Origin: JACDBD01 sp050743385 | GTDB lineage: Bacteria; Actinomycetota; Acidimicrobiia; IMCC26256; JACDBD01 | NCBI GenBank assembly: GCA_050743385.1 | Contig: JBOGFJ010000299.1 | Location: 1 to 6,221, forward strand | Length of the DNA: 6,221 nucleotides | Direction: 5' to 3' | Shown here: piece by piece, positions 1 to 5,801 of the stretch | How the letters are laid out: each line of letters starts with the position of its first letter | How positions within the stretch are numbered: position 1 is the first letter of the stretch | Program-made: the position numbers and the translations under genes | Notes under the pieces: generated by a model | The model's database searches: none | What the model was told of the DNA's origin: nothing | Seen by the model: the letters and a program-made list of their open reading frames with translations, nothing else

Positions 1-320
1 CCTCTGCGCCGGCTTCGCGCTGGGCGCGCGCGGTCGCCGGCCTCTGCGCTGCCGCCGTGCACGCGCGCGACGGCGCCGTCGACGACGCCCGGGCCACGTT
101 CTTCGATCAGTCGCACGACGACCTCCACGAGCTGGCCGACGAGACGGCGGGCGACGACCGCGCTGCCGCAGCCGAGCTTCTCGAGGCGAAGGAGGCGGTC
201 GAGGCCGATCTGGCGGCGGCGTCGGCAGCGCTCGCCGATGATCTCGACGCGCTCGTCGACGCCACCCGTGCCGCTGTCCGCGCGACCGGCGCCCCGGTGC
301 CGGCCGGGTGCGGATCGTGA
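1..320 (+). CDS. 3' end of an unrecognised helical, probably exported protein (5' truncated)
   Basis: The reading frame is open from base 3 to the TGA at 318-320, giving 105 residues, and has no convincing start inside the window. The GTG at 57 lacks a ribosome binding site, and similar sequence continues upstream of it, so the start lies outside. The visible part is rich in Ala, Asp and Glu and reads as two or three amphipathic helices. A segment FFDQSHDDLHELADE is followed by a long Ala/Glu/Leu helix (AAAAELLEAKEAVEADL). One Cys lies near the beginning of the visible part (residue 15) and one three residues from the end; they could form a disulfide in an exported helical bundle, which is inference. 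The stop overlaps the GTG start of the next gene (GTGA), implying translational coupling with the lipoprotein. I do not recognise a named family and assign no function. Confidence 0.6.
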   Translation, partial: SAPASRWARAVAGLCAAAVHARDGAVDDARATFFDQSHDDLHELADETAGDDRAAAAELLEAKEAVEADLAAASAALADDLDALVDATRAAVRATGAPVPAGCGS

Positions 321-1297
321 ACGGCGCGCGCCGGTTCGCGCTCGCGGCGGTGGGCCTCCTCGCCACGACGGTCCTCGCGGCCGCGTGCGGCGGCGGGTCG
401 GACGGGGGAGGTGGCGACGATCCGACCGCGGGGTTCGAGCTGGCGGCCGAGGTCGCGAGCTTCGACCTCGCCATCGATCGTGACGAGCGCTTCACCATCG
501 GCTTCTTCGCCGCCGACAACCGGGTGCTCGCCTACGGCGACATCACGCTGCGATTCGCGTTCGCGGGCACGGCCGACGCGCCCCGGCAGGAGTCCACGCC
601 GGGTCCACCCGTCGAGGCAACCTTCCTTCCAGTCGCGGGCCAGGGCGTCGATCCCGACCATCCCGGACCGGAGCTGGTCGCACCGTCGGAGGCGCGGGGC
701 GTGTACGGCGCGGACGGAGTGCGCTTCGACGATGCCGGGAACTGGGTCGTGGCTGCCGAGGGCGAGTACGACGGGCGTGACTTCGAGGTCCAAGCCGCCT
801 TCCAGGTCAAGGCCGAATCGCAGGTCGTCGCGGTCGGCGACCCCGCCCCCCGCACGCAGAACCCGCTGCCCGGCGCACTCGACGTCCCGCCCATCGCACT
901 CGACTCGCGCGCCGACAACGGCGAGTTTCCCGACCCCGCGCTGCATTCGACGACGATCGCCGACGCGCTGGCGGGCGGCCGGCCGGTCGTCGTGGTCGTG
1001 TCGACGCCCGTCTACTGCGTGAGCCGGTTCTGTGGCCCGATCACCGACAGCGTCGATGAGCTCGCCGACGAGTACGGCGACCGGGTCGCGTTCGTGCATC
1101 TCGAGGTGTGGGGCGACTTCGAGAACCAGGTGGTGAATCCCGCCGCCCGCGAGTGGATCTTCCCCCGCGACGGGAGTGATGCCAGGGAACCGTGGGTCTT
1201 CGTGATCGGCGCCGACGGGGTGGTGCAGGCTCGCTTCGACAACGTCGCCACCGACGCCGAGCTCCGCGCCGCGGTGGAGGCGGTCGCGGGCGGATAA
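317..1297 (+). CDS. Lipoprotein with C-terminal thioredoxin-like domain (CX4C)
   Basis: A predicted exported lipoprotein of 326 residues. The N-terminus has a short Arg-containing n-region, a hydrophobic stretch and a lipobox ending at Cys24 (LAAAC), followed by a Gly/Asp-rich linker. Residues about 40-165 look beta-rich and match nothing I can name. From about residue 172 the protein resembles thioredoxin-fold domains: a hydrophobic strand (VVVVVSTPVY) leads into C234-V-S-R-F-C239-G-P, then a helix, a strand (FVHLEVW), and EPWVFVIGADG, with Pro292 as a candidate cis-proline. The two cysteines are four residues apart, not the usual CXXC, so disulfide exchange or a peroxiredoxin-like role is only inference. 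The expected location is outside the membrane, lipid-anchored. I chose GTG 317 because it overlaps the upstream stop as GTGA; GTG 308 would add three residues. The TetR gene follows after 51 bases and has its own promoter candidate. Confidence 0.8.
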   Translation: MNGARRFALAAVGLLATTVLAAACGGGSDGGGGDDPTAGFELAAEVASFDLAIDRDERFTIGFFAADNRVLAYGDITLRFAFAGTADAPRQESTPGPPVEATFLPVAGQGVDPDHPGPELVAPSEARGVYGADGVRFDDAGNWVVAAEGEYDGRDFEVQAAFQVKAESQVVAVGDPAPRTQNPLPGALDVPPIALDSRADNGEFPDPALHSTTIADALAGGRPVVVVVSTPVYCVSRFCGPITDSVDELADEYGDRVAFVHLEVWGDFENQVVNPAAREWIFPRDGSDAREPWVFVIGADGVVQARFDNVATDAELRAAVEAVAGG

Positions 1298-1310
1298 CGG
1301 CTCGGGGCGC

Positions 1311-1348
1311 TTGCACCCTTCGCTCCGTTGCGTCAAGCTGGGGGGAGA
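1311..1348 (+). promoter_or_regulatory. Candidate promoter of the TetR-P450-ferredoxin operon
   Basis: TTGCAC at 1311-1316 (four of six matches to the -35 consensus) is followed by a 17-base spacer and CAAGCT at 1334-1339, which keeps the key A and T of a -10 element. The predicted transcription start falls on or just before the ATG at 1349, so the message would be leaderless or nearly so. A G-rich run (GGGGGAG, 1341-1347) touches the ATG with only one base between, too close for a standard Shine-Dalgarno. The -10 match is weak; this is a prediction from spacing and position. Confidence 0.4.
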
Positions 1349-2029
1349 ATGACGTTCTCCGATACAGAGCACGGGGCTGGTCGCCCGCGCGTGGGCGGCT
1401 GGCAGGCACGGGCGCTCGCCCGCTCCCTGGCCGGCGCCCACGACCGTTCCGTCGCCCGGCTCGAGCGCCTGCTCGACGCCGCCCGCGACCTCGCCAACGA
1501 GACCGGCGGCGCCGCCTTCACCGTCGCCCAGGTTGCCGAGCGGGCCGGCATGTCGCTGAAGGGCTTCTACAGCTGCTTCGCCGGCAAGGACGACCTCCTC
1601 CTCGCCCTCGTCGAGGAGGACAGCCGGGTCGGCGCCACCCTCCTCGCCGACCTCGTCGGCGCGCACGACGACCCCGTCGACCGGCTCCACGCCTACGTCG
1701 ACGGCCTCTTCTCGATGCTCACCGTCGACGGCGCGATGGGATACGCGGGCGTGCTCGTACGCGAGCACCGGCGTCTCGGGGAGCATCGGCCCGACGACCT
1801 CCGCGTCGGTCTCGCGCCGCTGGTCGACATGCTCGCGACCGAGCTCGAAGCGGCGGCCGCGGCCGGACGCGCCGACACACCCGACCCCGGGCACGACGCC
1901 GAGGTCGTGTTCCGGCTGCTGCTGACCGGGATCCACGAGGTGACGCTCGGACGCCGCGACCCTGCCGAGGAAGCTGCCGATCTGTGGCGGCTCGGCTGGT
2001 CGGGTCTGGCGTCCCGATCCAACGACTGA
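1349..2029 (+). CDS. TetR/AcrR-family transcriptional regulator, first gene of the P450 operon
   Basis: A 226-residue protein, the normal length for TetR-family regulators. The N-terminal DNA-binding domain covers about residues 35-90: helix 1 (RLERLLDAARDLANETG), then the helix-turn-helix FTVAQVAERAGMSLKGFYSCF, and the conserved following stretch AGKDDLLLALVEE. Residues about 100-220 are the variable helical ligand-binding and dimerisation region, from which no ligand can be deduced. About 18 Arg/Gly-rich residues precede the domain. I chose ATG 1349; TTG 1328 would add seven residues without a better ribosome binding site. The P450 start lies 12 bases after the stop, so the two are almost certainly co-transcribed. 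As first gene of the operon, it probably controls its own operon in response to the P450 substrate or a related molecule; that role is inference. Confidence 0.9.
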   Translation: MTFSDTEHGAGRPRVGGWQARALARSLAGAHDRSVARLERLLDAARDLANETGGAAFTVAQVAERAGMSLKGFYSCFAGKDDLLLALVEEDSRVGATLLADLVGAHDDPVDRLHAYVDGLFSMLTVDGAMGYAGVLVREHRRLGEHRPDDLRVGLAPLVDMLATELEAAAAAGRADTPDPGHDAEVVFRLLLTGIHEVTLGRRDPAEEAADLWRLGWSGLASRSND

Positions 2030-2035
2030 GAGGGA
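2028..2035 (+). promoter_or_regulatory. Ribosome binding site of the P450 gene
   Basis: GAGAGGGA overlaps the TGA stop of the TetR gene and lies six bases before the ATG at 2042. It supports that start and coupling of the two genes. Confidence 0.6.
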
Positions 2036-2041
2036 CGACTG

Positions 2042-3253
2042 ATGGAAGCCCAGACCGATGACCCGACGATGATGCTGTTCGCCCCCGAGACCGCCAACGC
2101 GCCCCACGACGCGTACCGGCGCATGCGCGAGGAGTGCCCGGTCGTGCGCTCCCAAGACGCCAGCATCTCGGGAGCGCCGGGGGCCGCGGTCTTGATCTCA
2201 CGCTTCGAGGATCTGAGCTGGGCGCTCAAGCACCCCGAGTTCCTGTCGTCGGCCGACGCGGTCGCGATCGGCAACGATCGGCCGCTCATCCCGCTCCAGA
2301 TCGACCCGCCCGACCACGCCAAGTACCGCCGCCTCCTCGACCCCGAGTTCTCGCCCAAGAAGATGGCCGCGCTCGAACCCGACTTCCGGGTGCTCGTGAA
2401 CCAGGTGATCGACCGCTTCGCCGACGGGAGCGGCTGCGACTTCCACGAGGAGTTCGCCACGCCCCTGCCCTCGACGTTCTTCCTGCGCCTCACCGGGCTG
2501 TCGCTCGACGACCTCCCGATCTTCCTCCAGTGGCGCGACAACATCATCCGTCCCGACGTGGAGCCGGGCGACTTCGATGCCGCCGGCGAGATCCGGGCCG
2601 CCACCGGCCGCGAGATCTACGCCTACTTCGAACGGGCCCTCGACACGCGCGCCGAGCAGCGTGACGACGGCCTGCTCTCGCGACTGCTGGACGCCGAGAT
2701 CGACGGCGAGCGCCTGACACGGGAGGAGCTGCTCGACATCTGCTACCTGCTCATCATCGCCGGTCTCGACACCGTCACGGCCACGCTCGACTGCGCGATT
2801 GCCCACCTCGCCCGCAACTCCGAGGCGCGCCAACAGCTGGTGGAACGGCCCGAGCTCGCACCGGCGGTCGTCGAGGAGCTCTTGCGTTTCGAATCGCCCG
2901 TCATGATGACGCCGCGCACTGTCAAGGAGGACGTGACGCTCGCCGACGTCGAGCTCAAGGCCGGCGACACGGTGACGTTGCTCATCGGCGCCGGGAATCT
3001 CGATGAGGCCGAGTTCGACCGAGCGGGCAGCGTCGACTTCGAACGTGAACGAAACCGTCACCTCGCCTTCGGCGCGGGGCCGCACCGCTGCCTCGGCTCG
3101 CATCTCGCTCGACTCGAGGTGCAGGTGGCGCTCGAGGAGTGGCACCGCCGCATCCCGCACTACGAGGTCGCACCCGACGCCGAGGTGCAGTTCTCGCCCG
3201 GCATCCGCCAGGCCGAGAGCCTCCCGCTCGTCTTCGGGGCCGCGGGGTCGTGA
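2042..3253 (+). CDS. Cytochrome P450 monooxygenase (soluble, ferredoxin-dependent)
   Basis: A 403-residue soluble bacterial P450 of typical length with no membrane anchor. It should insert one oxygen atom from O2 into an organic substrate, using electrons from a ferredoxin. Diagnostic motifs are in order: the C-helix region LQIDPPDHAKYRRLL (residues 85-99), with the His and Arg expected to contact heme propionates; the I-helix A240-G-L-D243-T244 oxygen-activation motif; the K-helix E279-L-L-R282; and the heme-binding loop F343-G-A-G-P-H-R-C350-L-G, where Cys350 is the axial thiolate ligand. All key residues are present, so the enzyme should be active. The ATG at 2042 has a well-spaced ribosome binding site. 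The stop overlaps the ferredoxin start (GTGA). Substrate and CYP family cannot be assigned by eye. The KstR2-like regulator about 2.6 kb away makes a sterol or terpenoid worth testing, but the link is weak. Confidence 0.97.
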   Translation: MEAQTDDPTMMLFAPETANAPHDAYRRMREECPVVRSQDASISGAPGAAVLISRFEDLSWALKHPEFLSSADAVAIGNDRPLIPLQIDPPDHAKYRRLLDPEFSPKKMAALEPDFRVLVNQVIDRFADGSGCDFHEEFATPLPSTFFLRLTGLSLDDLPIFLQWRDNIIRPDVEPGDFDAAGEIRAATGREIYAYFERALDTRAEQRDDGLLSRLLDAEIDGERLTREELLDICYLLIIAGLDTVTATLDCAIAHLARNSEARQQLVERPELAPAVVEELLRFESPVMMTPRTVKEDVTLADVELKAGDTVTLLIGAGNLDEAEFDRAGSVDFERERNRHLAFGAGPHRCLGSHLARLEVQVALEEWHRRIPHYEVAPDAEVQFSPGIRQAESLPLVFGAAGS

Positions 3254-3447
3254 AGGTACGCGTCGACGAGGCCGCCTGCGAGGGGCACGGGCGTTGCTAC
3301 GCGCTGGCGCCCGAGGTGTTCGAAGCCGACGACCACGGTCATTGCGTGGTGACGCGCCCCGAACCCACCGGCGCGGCCCAGGCGGCCGCCCGCCTCGGCG
3401 CCGACAACTGCCCCGAGAGCGCCATCACCGTCGACGACGGCGACTGA
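3250..3447 (+). CDS. Single-cluster ferredoxin, P450 redox partner (CXXHXXC...CP)
   Basis: A 65-residue ferredoxin of the small type found beside actinobacterial P450 genes. Cluster ligands are C10-E-G-H13-G-R-C16 and C54-P55. The position that holds a fourth cysteine in [4Fe-4S] ferredoxins is His13 here, as in several mycobacterial P450 ferredoxins, suggesting a [3Fe-4S] cluster or a [4Fe-4S] cluster with unusual ligation. An extra Cys32 lies outside the motif. The protein is acidic, as expected for docking to a P450. It would carry electrons from a ferredoxin reductase, not encoded here, to the P450 upstream. The GTG start overlaps the P450 stop by four bases, so the two are translationally coupled. 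The frame stays open upstream into the P450 gene, but the ferredoxin fold begins with MKVRVDEAAC, which fixes this start. Confidence 0.95.
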   Translation: MKVRVDEAACEGHGRCYALAPEVFEADDHGHCVVTRPEPTGAAQAAARLGADNCPESAITVDDGD

Positions 3448-3473
3448 CACGCTTCGCGCGCGCGCGGCCGCCG

Positions 3474-3968
3474 CTAGACCGGCGCGTGCCGGTCGAGCCA
3501 GATGTTGGCGCAGCGCTCGCACACCTCGTCGGGGATCACGTGCCAGCGCATCAGCAGCCCGAAGACCTGGCAGCCGATGCAGAACGCGAACACCGATTCG
3601 AGCGTCGCCGCCACCACGACGGCAGCGAGGAGCACCTTCGCCGCTCCGGTCAGGCCGAGCCCGAAGTAGAGCACGGCGCCGGTGACCGTGAGCGCGGCGC
3701 CGATCCCCTGGGCGAAACGCTTCGGCGGCCCGGCGACGTACTTCGGCGTCAGTGGCAACCGGGGGGTGATCACCCTCGTGACCAGCTGGGCCAGCGGGCT
3801 CAGCGTCGGGCCGGTCACGACGCGGGCGACGAACCCGTACGCGATCGGCGCCAGCAGCCACGGCTGGTCGAACACGAGCGCGGCGGCGGCCATCAGCACC
3901 ACCCCGCCCGCGACCAACCGGGCGGAGAGCTCGTTCACCGGGTTCGGGAAGCTGAACAGGGTCGCCAT
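3474..3968 (-). CDS. DUF4395 family integral membrane protein
   Basis: A 164-residue membrane protein recognised as DUF4395 from NELSARLVAGGVVLMAAA near the N-terminus, the central GPPKRFAQGIG (residues 80-90) and the C-terminal FCIGC (129-133). Four hydrophobic segments are visible at about residues 16-33, 36-52, 86-106 and 108-128. The family has no established biochemical function; relatives are often found near thioredoxin or rhodanese genes, from memory. Besides C130/C133, the tail carries a second pair, C150-E-R-C153, giving two CXXC motifs that could bind metal or exchange disulfides (inference). The start is ATG 3968: a strong ribosome binding site GGAGGTGA precedes it, and longer in-frame extension would run into the upstream lipoprotein gene. 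Only 11 bases separate it from that gene's stop, so it is the last gene of the - strand operon. Confidence 0.88.
   Translation of the reverse strand: MATLFSFPNPVNELSARLVAGGVVLMAAAALVFDQPWLLAPIAYGFVARVVTGPTLSPLAQLVTRVITPRLPLTPKYVAGPPKRFAQGIGAALTVTGAVLYFGLGLTGAAKVLLAAVVVAATLESVFAFCIGCQVFGLLMRWHVIPDEVCERCANIWLDRHAPV
3477..3494. terminator. Candidate bidirectional hairpin between convergent operons
   Basis: A perfect 7-bp inverted repeat (GACCGGC / GCCGGTC) with a GCGT loop lies 30 bases past the ferredoxin stop and inside the last codons of the convergent DUF4395 gene. There is no T-run on either strand, so it is not a classic intrinsic terminator; U-less hairpins are often proposed as terminators in actinobacteria. 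The 26-base gap at 3448-3473 otherwise holds only alternating GC. Confidence 0.35.
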
Positions 3969-3969
3969 G

Positions 3970-3977
3970 TCACCTCC
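3970..3977 (-). promoter_or_regulatory. Ribosome binding site of the DUF4395 gene
   Basis: GGAGGTGA on the - strand ends one base before the ATG at 3968, with the GGAGG core four bases upstream of the start. It decides the start against a longer upstream reading frame of 235 residues. Confidence 0.75.
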
Positions 3978-3979
3978 CG

Positions 3980-4735
3980 TCACGCCTCCGAAGGTGTGAA
4001 CGTGCCCTCGAGGTGCCAGATTCCCGTGAAGTCGTTGAACGGGCCGCCGACGATCTGGCTCGACCACTCGAGCACGAACTCCCCCGTGTCGGGTTCGTAC
4101 GTACCCGTGACCGGGGTCGTCAGGCCGGGGGCGGATCCGTCCGGCTTGGGCGAGCCCTGGTTGAAGAACTCGTTGTTCCACGACACCGCGATCGCCGAGA
4201 GGTCGCCGGTCAGGTGACCGTCTTCGCGCACGATGCGAGGCTGAGGCGCGTCGTCACCGGTCTGGGGATCGGTCTCGTTGCTCGACACGCTGAAGTCGAT
4301 GACGGTGAAGCTCTGGGGCTCGATGATGCCTTCGGCGAGCGAGTTCCCGGTCGCGTCGAACGGAGGGTCGGGGTGGGGTTGGTAGTCGCCGGTGATCAAA
4401 CCGCCGTCGGTGCCGGGCGTGACGATCGTGTACGCCTTGGCCTGGCAGCCGCTGTCGGGGTTCTCGAAGAAGGGCCCGTTCTCGACCGTGCCACCAGGAA
4501 GCACGAGCTGGATGTACGACCCGCCGGTCGTGCCGCTCTCGTCGCACGCGCCGGCTTCGAGCTCGAACGTACCCACGAGCTCTCTGCTGGTGGCGCCCGA
4601 GTCCGATTCGCTCTCCCTGCCCCGCGCGCCGTTCGAATCACCGTCGTCGCCGTCACCGCACGCCGCGGCGGCAGCCGCGAGCGCGAGCGCAAGTGCGAGG
4701 GGGAGGCCGAAGCGACGGAACCGGTGCTTGCTCAT
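3980..4735 (-). CDS. Lipoprotein with C-terminal beta-rich domain, unknown function (in frame with the upstream gene)
   Basis: Read from ATG 4735 this is a 251-residue lipoprotein: a basic n-region (MSKHRFRR), a long Ala/Leu hydrophobic stretch and a lipobox Cys26, followed by an acidic, Ser/Gly-rich linker to about residue 50. The rest is a Gly/Asn/Thr-rich, apparently beta-sheet domain with two cysteines (C64 and C97) that could form a disulfide. It ends in a conserved-looking segment WNNEFFNQGSPKPDG ... FTGIWHLEGTF. I do not recognise a named family. A ribosome binding site (GAAAGGA) lies eight bases before the ATG. The frame has no stop between this gene and the membrane protein upstream, so a fused product is also possible. 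The internal start is favoured because signal peptide, lipobox and ribosome binding site all coincide there. DUF4395 follows after 11 bases. Confidence 0.7.
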   Translation of the reverse strand: MSKHRFRRFGLPLALALALAAAAAACGDGDDGDSNGARGRESESDSGATSRELVGTFELEAGACDESGTTGGSYIQLVLPGGTVENGPFFENPDSGCQAKAYTIVTPGTDGGLITGDYQPHPDPPFDATGNSLAEGIIEPQSFTVIDFSVSSNETDPQTGDDAPQPRIVREDGHLTGDLSAIAVSWNNEFFNQGSPKPDGSAPGLTTPVTGTYEPDTGEFVLEWSSQIVGGPFNDFTGIWHLEGTFTPSEA

Positions 4736-5734
4736 CACGGGGGTCCTTTCGGGTTCGGACGTCCGGGGGGGAGCGGTCGCGGGCGCGGTGGTTGCCGTGG
4801 GCGGGTCTTCCGACCGGCGCCGGCCGCCCGCGAGCGCGAGCACGGCGACGAGGAGGCCGGGGCCGACGAAGAACCAGGGGAAGAGGGGGAACGGGGGAAG
4901 CGCGACGATGGCCTCGTAGTTGTCGACGTTGTCGCTCATGGCTCCGATCATCGGGGTCATGTCGTTGATGATCCCGACCCAGTCGTCACGGAGGCGGGTG
5001 ACGGCGGGGAAGCGGTCCGCGAACTCGGTCGCGGTGAGGCCGCCCTCCTGTCGTGCCGCGGGGATGAGGTCGAGGCGGATGCCACCCTCGCCGACGCTCA
5101 TCGACCCGAAGTACCCCTGGATGGTCCGGACCCGGTCGCGGGTCATCAGCGTCTCGAAGTCGGTCATCATCTCGCCGCCCTTGGGCGCTCGCTGGAACAT
5201 CTGGAAGGCGAACGGCGCGGCGACGAGGGCGACGCCGAGGCCGACGAGCGCCCAACGGGCGAACCCGCCGCTCGCGGGCCGGAGGAGCGCGAACCCGGCG
5301 AGCCCGGCGATGAGCAGCCCCGGCGCGACGAAGAACCAAGGGAAGAGCGTGAACGGCGGGAGGGCATCGACCGCCTCGTAGTTGTCGATGCTGGCCTCGA
5401 CCCGGTCGAGCAGGTCGGTCATGTCCTCGTTGATGCCCGGCCACTCGTCCGCGAACCCCGTGAACGCGGGGAAGCGGGCGTCGAACGCGGCGTTGTCGAC
5501 CCCCGCCTGCCGGGCGAGGAAAGGCCGCAGCTCCGTGTCGGTCTCGGCGACGGCGGCGTCGATCTCGACCATGGAGCTCTGGAAGCCGTGGATCCGGGCC
5601 GGCGTCATGAACGGCCGGAACTCGTCGAGCATGACCGCGCCTTTCGGCGCCCGCCCGAACATCTGGAAGGCGAGCGGAGCGGCGGCCAGCCCGAGGCCGA
5701 CGACCAGGACAAACAGGAGCGAAACCCGTCGCAT
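3980..5734 (-). CDS. Duplicated membrane protein, reading frame continuing into the lipoprotein (584 codons)
   Basis: The uninterrupted frame from ATG 5734 encodes 584 residues. Residues 1-154 and 155-308 are two copies of one unit: a TM segment, the motif AAPxAFQMFxRAPKG, an external domain of about 100 residues with FxxRFPAxT and DMT motifs, then DNYEA-ALPPF-LFPWFFV-PGLL entering a second TM segment. That makes four TM segments, with both external domains outside and the Arg-rich end GGRRRSED inside. A Thr/Ala/Pro linker (about 309-333) leads to Met334, the start of the lipoprotein signal. The membrane part may therefore be a separate protein of about 333 residues with a lost or shifted stop, or the whole may be a real fusion; the topology permits either. 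ATG 5734 is preferred over TTG 5752 because the promoter -10 lies between them. No known family or function is recognised. Confidence 0.7.
   Translation of the reverse strand: MRRVSLLFVLVVGLGLAAAPLAFQMFGRAPKGAVMLDEFRPFMTPARIHGFQSSMVEIDAAVAETDTELRPFLARQAGVDNAAFDARFPAFTGFADEWPGINEDMTDLLDRVEASIDNYEAVDALPPFTLFPWFFVAPGLLIAGLAGFALLRPASGGFARWALVGLGVALVAAPFAFQMFQRAPKGGEMMTDFETLMTRDRVRTIQGYFGSMSVGEGGIRLDLIPAARQEGGLTATEFADRFPAVTRLRDDWVGIINDMTPMIGAMSDNVDNYEAIVALPPFPLFPWFFVGPGLLVAVLALAGGRRRSEDPPTATTAPATAPPRTSEPERTPVMSKHRFRRFGLPLALALALAAAAAACGDGDDGDSNGARGRESESDSGATSRELVGTFELEAGACDESGTTGGSYIQLVLPGGTVENGPFFENPDSGCQAKAYTIVTPGTDGGLITGDYQPHPDPPFDATGNSLAEGIIEPQSFTVIDFSVSSNETDPQTGDDAPQPRIVREDGHLTGDLSAIAVSWNNEFFNQGSPKPDGSAPGLTTPVTGTYEPDTGEFVLEWSSQIVGGPFNDFTGIWHLEGTFTPSEA
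4736..4771 (-). promoter_or_regulatory. Lipoprotein ribosome binding site, with C7 tract and out-of-frame stop
   Basis: On the - strand, GAAAGGA (4750-4744) lies eight bases before the lipoprotein ATG at 4735. Further upstream is a run of seven C (4771-4765). In the present frame no stop occurs. Removing one C would bring TGA (4737-4735) into frame, overlapping the ATG as TGATG, the usual arrangement of coupled genes. Confidence 0.55.
4811..5734 (-). repeat. Tandem in-gene duplication of a 154-codon unit
   Basis: Matching blocks recur at a constant offset of 462 bases. The AFQMF-RAPKG block at about 5180-5220 matches one at about 5642-5682, and the DNYEA...PWFFV block at about 4864-4926 matches one at 5326-5388. 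At protein level the first block has 13 of 15 identical residues and the second 21 of 25, while the middle of the unit is much more diverged. The constant offset at both ends means no net insertion or deletion since duplication. Confidence 0.85.
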
Positions 5735-5742
5735 CCCACCCA

Positions 5743-5771
5743 AAGATGGCAAAGCTGACCAGATGAGTCAA
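5743..5771 (-). promoter_or_regulatory. Near-consensus promoter of the - strand envelope operon
   Basis: Reading the - strand, TTGACT (5771-5766) matches five of six -35 positions, the spacer is exactly 17 bases, and CATCTT (5748-5743) keeps the A2 and T6 of a -10 element. Eight bases then separate the -10 from the ATG at 5734, so transcription should begin at or next to the start codon, giving a leaderless message. This supports ATG 5734 over the upstream TTG at 5752. Confidence 0.65.
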
Positions 5772-5776
5772 CTTTG
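5750..5776. promoter_or_regulatory. Inverted repeat overlapping the -35 region: candidate operator
   Basis: The arms CAAAGCTGAC (5750-5759) and GTCAACTTTG (5767-5776) pair at nine of ten positions around a 7-base centre. The repeat covers the -35 and most of the spacer of the - strand promoter, where a bound dimer would block RNA polymerase. The divergent TetR-type regulator at 5842 is the obvious candidate ligand, though the sequence does not match the published KstR2 palindrome. Confidence 0.5.
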
Positions 5777-5801
5777 TCGTTCGACGGATCGGGTGGTGTG
5801 A

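Noticed and set aside
57..59. GTG as the true start of the first protein
   Set aside because: There is no ribosome binding site and the frame stays open to the window edge with similar composition, so the gene is more likely truncated by the window.
1310..1337. CTTG ... CAAG inverted pair in the TetR promoter as an operator
   Set aside because: The arms are only four bases with a 20-base separation; too weak to call, although the location would suit autoregulation.
107..2155. Long open frame (682 codons) on the - strand opposite the lipoprotein and TetR genes
   Set aside because: It is an antisense shadow of high-GC coding DNA: low-complexity Arg/Gly/Ala-rich translation, no recognisable domain, and it lies opposite well-supported genes.
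2198..3160. Open frame on the - strand opposite the P450 gene
   Set aside because: The + strand encodes a complete P450 with all signature motifs; the antisense frame shows nothing recognisable.
3139..3249. Upstream extension of the ferredoxin frame
   Set aside because: The frame is open inside the P450 gene, but the extension is Pro/Arg-rich; the ferredoxin fold begins at the GTG overlapping the P450 stop.
3003..4217. Open frame (404 codons) on the + strand spanning the P450 end, ferredoxin and DUF4395 region
   Set aside because: It crosses three supported genes in other frames or strands and has an Arg-rich low-complexity translation.
4013..5758. Long open frame (581 codons) on the + strand opposite the envelope operon
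   Set aside because: Its translation is Arg/Gly/Glu/Asp-rich without domains, while the - strand frame shows TM segments, a lipobox, an internal duplication and a promoter.
5776..5785. GTCG-TT-CGAC small palindrome in the divergent gap
   Set aside because: Four-base arms of this composition are expected by chance in high-GC DNA.
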